Origin: Curtobacterium sp. MCSS17_007
Lineage (GTDB): Bacteria; Actinomycetota; Actinomycetes; Actinomycetales; Microbacteriaceae
DNA: 64,000 nt
NCBI RefSeq assembly: GCF_003234175.2
Contig: NZ_CP126257.1
Coordinates: forward strand, 2,356,001 to 2,420,000
Direction of reading: 5' to 3'
A program made the position numbers and the translations under genes. Below, in pieces: positions 60,071 through 64,000 of the stretch (the stretch's first letter is position 1; every line of letters starts with the position of its first letter). Under the pieces are notes generated by a model. The model had not been told where the DNA came from and ran no database searches. It saw only the letters and a program-made list of their open reading frames with translations.

Positions 60071-61311
60071 GCGGACGCCCCGACCGCGACGGGCAGGCGC
60101 CCGGCGTGCACGTCGAGCGCGGCGTCGACACCGGCACCCTGCGGGACCGCGTGGCCGGCGCGGCGCAGGCAGTGCTCGAGCGCGGCGAGCGTCCGGACGA
60201 CGGTGTCCTTCCGGGCGTTGTAGCCCATCGTCCCGATCCGCCAGACCCGGCCGTGCAGCGGCCCGAAGGACGTGCCGATCTCGATCCCGTGGTCCTCGAG
60301 CATCGCGCTCCGGACCTCGTCGCCCACCACGTCGTCCGGGATCTCCACGGCGACGACGTTGTGCATCTTGTGCGCGACGTCGCCGAACACCCGGAGCCCG
60401 AGCGCCTCGACGCCGGCGAGCATCGCCCGGCCCGCCGTCGCGTGGCGGTCGACGACGGCCTCGCGCCCCTCCTCGAGCAGGATGCGGGCGCACTCGTTCG
60501 CGGCGTAGAGCATCGACGCCGCCTCGGTGTGGTGGTTGAGCCGTCGAGGACCCCAGTAGTCGAGGATCATCGCGAGGTCGAGGTAGTTCGACCGGATCGG
60601 GTCGTCGGACACGACGTCGTCGGCCTCGCGGATGCCGGCCTCGATGCTCCGCCGCCCGTCGAGCACCGCGAGTGCCCGCGGCGACACGGTGATCGGGGCG
60701 CTGCCCGACGGACCGCCGAGGCACTTCTGCAGCCCGGCGCTCGCCACGTCGATCCCCCACGCGTCGACCTCGAGCGGGTTGCCGCCGATGCTCGCGGTCG
60801 CGTCGGTGTACAGGAGGACGCCGTGGCGCTCGCAGATCGCGCCGAGCTCGTCGAGCGGCTGGTTCATCGTCGTCGAGGTGTCGCCCTGCACGATCGCCAG
60901 GACCTTCGGACGGACCCGCTGCACCGCGTCCTCGATCACCGACGGCGGGAAGACCTGGCCCCACTCGGTCTCGATCGTGTGCACCTCGGCGCCGGCACGG
61001 GTGGCGATCTCGGCGAGCAGGTGCCCGAACCGACCGAACACCGGGACGAGGACCCGGTCGCCCGGCGCCAGGAGCGAGACGAGTGCCGCCTCGATGCCTG
61101 CACGCGAGGTGCCGTCGACGAGCACCGTGGCGTCGTTGCGGGTCCCGAAGACCTGACGGTAGAGCTCCTGGGTCGCGGTCATCGTGGCGGTCATCCACGG
61201 GTCGTACTGCCCGACGAGCGGCGTCGAGAGCGCGCGGAGCACGCGGGGATCGGCGTCGATCGGGCCCGGACCCATGAGGAGTCGGGCGGGTGGGTTCACT
61301 GGCTGCGTCAT
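60067..61311 (-). CDS. pucG: (S)-ureidoglycine:glyoxylate aminotransferase-like protein
   Basis: 414 residues, class V (alanine-glyoxylate) aminotransferase. LLMGPGPIDADPRVLRALST, the VLVDGTSRAGIEAALVSLLA block, QGDTSTTMNQPLDELGAICE, SAGLQKCLGGPSGSAPITVS with the PLP lysine, and RIGTMGYNARKDTVVRTLAA are present. In B. subtilis PucG converts ureidoglycine from allantoate with glyoxylate as acceptor. The start ATG overlaps allB. Confidence 0.88.
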   Translation of the reverse strand: MTQPVNPPARLLMGPGPIDADPRVLRALSTPLVGQYDPWMTATMTATQELYRQVFGTRNDATVLVDGTSRAGIEAALVSLLAPGDRVLVPVFGRFGHLLAEIATRAGAEVHTIETEWGQVFPPSVIEDAVQRVRPKVLAIVQGDTSTTMNQPLDELGAICERHGVLLYTDATASIGGNPLEVDAWGIDVASAGLQKCLGGPSGSAPITVSPRALAVLDGRRSIEAGIREADDVVSDDPIRSNYLDLAMILDYWGPRRLNHHTEAASMLYAANECARILLEEGREAVVDRHATAGRAMLAGVEALGLRVFGDVAHKMHNVVAVEIPDDVVGDEVRSAMLEDHGIEIGTSFGPLHGRVWRIGTMGYNARKDTVVRTLAALEHCLRRAGHAVPQGAGVDAALDVHAGRLPVAVGASA

Positions 61312-62714
61312 GGTGCCTCCGTTCCGTCCAGGACCATACCGGAACGCTCGTTTCGTGCGTGTTGCGGCGTCCGCGGGCGGTCCACCAGGACTCCCTCGAC
61401 GGCGGTGACCCCGTCGTCCGCCGTCGCCACGAGCCGCCCGCGGACCCACGTCTCCGTGACCGCGCCGACGGTGCGCAGGCCCGCGTACGCCGACACGGGG
61501 TTGCGGTGCGCGAGGCCGGCGACCTCGATGACGCCGTCGGCCGCCGGATCGAGGACCGCGAGGTGCGCGACCGTCCCCGGCGCGATCCGCCCACGGTCGG
61601 TGAGGCCGACGAGCGCCGCGGGGCCGGTCGTGAACCACGGCAGCACGGTCTCGAGCGGGATCCCCCGGCGCACCGCCTCGGTCCACACCGCTCGGAAGCC
61701 CACCTGGAGTCCGGCGATGCCACCCCACGCCGATCCCCAGTCGTCGGTCTTGAGGTCCGCCGTCGAGGGCGAGTGGTCGGACACGACGCAGTCGATCGTG
61801 CCGTCGAGCAGTCCGTCCCACAGCGCGTCGCGGTTCGCGTCGTCGCGGATCGGCGGGCAGCACTTGAACTCGGTCGCACCGTCCGGGATCGACCCGGCCT
61901 CGAACGCGAGGTAGTGCGGACACGTCTCGACGGTCACCCGGACCCCGTCGGCCTTGGCGGCCCGGATCATCGGGAGGACCCCTGCATCGGACAGGTGGAG
62001 CACGTGCACGCGGGCACCGGTCGCCCGAGCCCCCGCGATGACCCGCGCGACGGCGGACTGCTCGGCACTGCCCGGACGGGTGGCGAGGAAGTCGGCGTAC
62101 CGACCACCGAGCGTCTCGTGCGGCACGAGGTGGTCGGGGTCCTCGGCGTGCACGATGAGCAGGGCGTCGAGCTCGGCGACCTCCTCGACGGCAGCGCGCA
62201 GCTGAGCGGGGTCGAGGTGCGGGAACTCGTCGACGCCGCTCGGCGCGGTGAAGCACTTGAACCCGAAGACCCCGGCGTCGTGCAGCGGACCGCGCGCCCC
62301 GGCGTTCGCCGGGACCGCACCGCCCCAGAAGCCGACGTCCACGGCGACCCGCCCCTCGGCACTCGCCCGCTTCACCGCGAGGGCGTCGACGTCCACGGTC
62401 GCCGGGATCGAGTTCAGCGGCATGTCGACGATCGTCGTCACGCCGCCGAGTGCCGCGGCGCGGGTGGCCGAGGCGAAGCCCTCCCACTCGGTGCGGCCGG
62501 GTTCGTTCACGTGCACGTGGGTGTCGACGAGCCCCGGCAGCAGCACGTGCTCGTCCGCGACCGTCCGGTCCACGGTCGCCGTGACCTCGGCGTCGACCGG
62601 CAGGACTGCGTCGACCACGCCGTCGCGGACGACCACCGCGGCCGGCCGGAGGACGCCGTCCACCCACGCCCGCCGAGCGCGCAGCACGAGGTCGGCGCCA
62701 GCCGCGGCGCTCAT
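61308..62714 (-). CDS. allB: Allantoinase
   Basis: 468 residues. Cyclic amidohydrolase: metal motif LLPGLVDTHVHVNEPGRTEW, GVFGFKCFTAPSGVDEFP with the carboxylated lysine, LLIVHAEDPDHL, VHVLHLSDAGVLP, TEFKCCPPIRDDANRDALWD, and the last aspartate in VVSDHSPSTADLK. This enzyme opens the allantoin ring. ATGA overlap with the racemase gene. Confidence 0.95.
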   Translation of the reverse strand: MSAAAGADLVLRARRAWVDGVLRPAAVVVRDGVVDAVLPVDAEVTATVDRTVADEHVLLPGLVDTHVHVNEPGRTEWEGFASATRAAALGGVTTIVDMPLNSIPATVDVDALAVKRASAEGRVAVDVGFWGGAVPANAGARGPLHDAGVFGFKCFTAPSGVDEFPHLDPAQLRAAVEEVAELDALLIVHAEDPDHLVPHETLGGRYADFLATRPGSAEQSAVARVIAGARATGARVHVLHLSDAGVLPMIRAAKADGVRVTVETCPHYLAFEAGSIPDGATEFKCCPPIRDDANRDALWDGLLDGTIDCVVSDHSPSTADLKTDDWGSAWGGIAGLQVGFRAVWTEAVRRGIPLETVLPWFTTGPAALVGLTDRGRIAPGTVAHLAVLDPAADGVIEVAGLAHRNPVSAYAGLRTVGAVTETWVRGRLVATADDGVTAVEGVLVDRPRTPQHARNERSGMVLDGTEAP

Positions 62715-63490
62715 GCCGACACCCCGGCGAGCTCGGTCGGCGCGGACGCCACGTCGGACGACCGCAGCGTGAACCCGGACAGCAGTCCCGTCACCGGCTT
62801 CGGCGGCGGCGGGGCGTACTCGCCGGTCTTGCCGGTCCGCAGCCCGAGCCGGACGAGCGACTCCGCGAGCACCGTCGCGGCGGCCACCCCGTCGACCACC
62901 GGCGCACCGATCTCCCGCGAGACCTCGGCGCAGAACTCCGCCATGCCCGCACAACCGAGCACCACCGCGTCGGCGCCGCCGGCGAGCACGGCGCGGCACT
63001 CCTCGACGACGATTTCCCGCGCCCCCGACGCCGGGTCGTCGAGCTGCAGCACGGGCACCTCGCACGCACGGATCTCGGTCACCAGGGACGCGAACCCGTA
63101 GCGCTCGGCGAGCTCGCGGGCCCTGCCGGTCGTGCGAGCCAGCGTCGTGACCACGCCGAACCGGCGCCCGAGCATCGCGGCGGCGTGGTAGCCGGCCTCG
63201 GCGATCCCGATCACCGGCCCGGCGGCGAGCTCCCGCGCAGCGTCCAGCCCCGGGTCGCCGAAGCACGCCACGACGTACGCGTCGACGCCCTCCTGCTCAC
63301 CGATCGCGATCTGCTCGAGGAGCCCGGGGACCGCGAGGGCCTCCTCGTAGTGGCTCTCGATCGACGCGGGGCCGGTGCTCGGCGTGACCGCCTCGACGAC
63401 GGTGCCGGGGCCGGCGACGGCGGCCGCCGCGCGGCCGATCGTGGCCGTCATCGAGGCGGTGGTGTTGGGGTTGACGACGCGGATGCGCAA
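62711..63490 (-). CDS. Allantoin/hydantoin-type Asp/Glu racemase
   Basis: 259 residues. Two active-site cysteines typical of the fold: VVACFGDPGLDAAREL and VVLGCAGMAEFCAEVS. Opening RIRVVNPNTTASMTATIGRA and the E. coli hydantoin racemase-like EAVTPSTGPASIESHYEEAL support a hydantoin or allantoin racemase that converts the unused enantiomer. TTG is the start, with AGG a short distance before it. Convergent or cotranscribed genes: upstream the permease gene on the same strand. Confidence 0.85.
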   Translation of the reverse strand: MRIRVVNPNTTASMTATIGRAAAAVAGPGTVVEAVTPSTGPASIESHYEEALAVPGLLEQIAIGEQEGVDAYVVACFGDPGLDAARELAAGPVIGIAEAGYHAAAMLGRRFGVVTTLARTTGRARELAERYGFASLVTEIRACEVPVLQLDDPASGAREIVVEECRAVLAGGADAVVLGCAGMAEFCAEVSREIGAPVVDGVAAATVLAESLVRLGLRTGKTGEYAPPPPKPVTGLLSGFTLRSSDVASAPTELAGVSA

Positions 63491-63551
63491 GCGGGACCTC
63501 TCGGACGGGGGCGGGGACAGGGGAAGAGTGGCGGACCCGGGAACCGGCGAC

Positions 63552-63584
63552 CCGTCCGGGAGGCGGGTCGCGCCTCCCGGACGG
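63552..63584. repeat. GGGAGGC palindrome, copy 5 (between permease and racemase genes)
   Basis: Fourteen-base perfect arms (CCGTCCGGGAGGCG, 63552-63565; complement 63571-63584) and a 5-base loop, between the permease stop and the racemase start. It may attenuate read-through from the permease gene. Confidence 0.85.
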
Positions 63585-63598
63585 TGTCGGTGCGGACG

Positions 63599-64000
63599 TC
63601 AGTCGCGACCGGCGGCAGCGCCGTCGTCGACCGTGGGGTCGTCCGCAGCCAGCACCGGCATGCGGGGCGACCGACGCTCGAGCGCCCAGAAGACGACCAG
63701 CCCGAGGCCGCAGCCGATGAACCAGCTGTAGTTGCTCAGCCAGGGCAGGACGCCCGTCGCGGGCGGCAGCACGGCGCTGGCGACCGAGACGGCACCGGCG
63801 ATCAGCAGGGTCCACATCGCGTTCGGGTTCCAGCCGGCGCGGTACCAGTACCGGGCGGTGGGCTCCTTCGTGTACATGTCGTCGACCGCCACCCGCTGCT
63901 TCGCGACCAGGTAGTAACCCGCGATCAGGATCCCGAAGAGCGGGCCGATCAGGGCACCGAGGATGCCGAGCGTGTAGAGGATCGCCTGGTCGTTGCCGTA
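63599..64000 (-). CDS. NCS1-type nucleobase/allantoin permease, C-terminal part
   Basis: The last 133 codons are in the window; the gene continues beyond the right edge. LGILGALIGPLFGILIAGYY, VDDMYTKEPTARYWYRAGWN and PNAMWTLLIAGAVSVASAVL match the last helices of NCS1 transporters (cytosine-purine, uracil, thiamine, allantoin). The operon context makes allantoin or a purine the likely substrate. Confidence 0.88.
   Translation of the reverse strand, partial: YGNDQAILYTLGILGALIGPLFGILIAGYYLVAKQRVAVDDMYTKEPTARYWYRAGWNPNAMWTLLIAGAVSVASAVLPPATGVLPWLSNYSWFIGCGLGLVVFWALERRSPRMPVLAADDPTVDDGAAAGRD

Noticed and set aside
59788..61914. 708-codon plus-strand frame across the allantoin genes
   Set aside because: Shadow of allC-pucG-allB; no conserved motif and an implausible composition.
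1..64000. tRNA, rRNA, insertion sequences, prophage or integrase genes
   Set aside because: I looked for these and saw none with recognisable sequence.

Overview
The window is very GC-rich, gene-dense actinobacterial chromosome. Codon third positions are almost all G or C, many starts are GTG, and stop and start codons are often fused (ATGA or GTGA). The gene content (ndnR-like nadABC-nadS, FMN-riboswitch rib operon, MprF with a linked hydrolase, LAxTG cell-wall protein, allantoin utilisation cluster) and the style of the promoters suggest a member of the Microbacteriaceae. Curtobacterium is my best guess, from general resemblance and not from a search. No rRNA, tRNA, IS element, prophage or CRISPR array was found, so this looks like ordinary core and accessory chromosome.

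Layout. 1-4.7 kb: the start of a LacI regulator, a two-domain Gfo/Idh/MocA plus aldo-keto reductase protein behind a promoter flanked by two matching palindromes, two TetR regulators and two small membrane proteins. 4.8-6.8 kb: ribE-ribB-ribH behind an FMN riboswitch; the operon has no GTP cyclohydrolase II domain and no ribD. 7.0-10.8 kb: an MprF-type lysyl-phosphatidylglycerol synthase with a coupled membrane esterase. 11-14.4 kb: a secreted protein of eight chaplin-like repeats with an LAYTG sorting signal, next to a Pro/Ala-rich secreted protein. 14.5-23.4 kb: small enzymes and regulators, including an HTH-less LysR-type protein, a 3-methyladenine glycosylase, a sodium:solute symporter with a small partner, aroQ and a pyrimidine-dimer glycosylase-like gene. 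23.4-29.3 kb: the NAD operon (NrtR/NdnR-type regulator, nadA, nadB, nadC, nadS). 29.3-45.5 kb: acylphosphatase, two MFS exporters, metQNI, a mannosyltransferase, an LLM monooxygenase, an SDR, an SGNH lipoprotein and an NRDE protein. 45.6-51.1 kb: coaBC with a frame break in the interdomain linker, DoxX/DUF2071/DUF1810, GntR and MarR regulators, and a secreted transglycosylase. 51.2-53.0 kb: an ECF sigma factor operon with two Asp23-like proteins and a 58-residue first gene. 53-57 kb: MOSC, MmcQ, cysK-cysE, a dipeptidase and a GNAT. 57.9-64 kb: a purine/allantoin degradation operon (RpiR regulator, allantoate amidohydrolase, ureidoglycine-type transaminase, allantoinase, racemase, NCS1 permease).

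The features that are not routine are (i) a family of nearly perfect palindromes with the core GGACGGGAGGCGCGG, mostly between genes, but with one copy inside the intact nadB reading frame and a related half-copy at the coaBC frame break; (ii) a second, unrelated hairpin family (two copies) with arms up to 27 bp; (iii) chaplin-like repeats that lack cysteine, with a recent 360-bp internal duplication; (iv) about seventeen genes whose -10 box lies 6-7 bases before the start codon, implying leaderless transcripts; (v) a leaderless 13-codon ORF that ends in the GTGA start of the mannosyltransferase gene.
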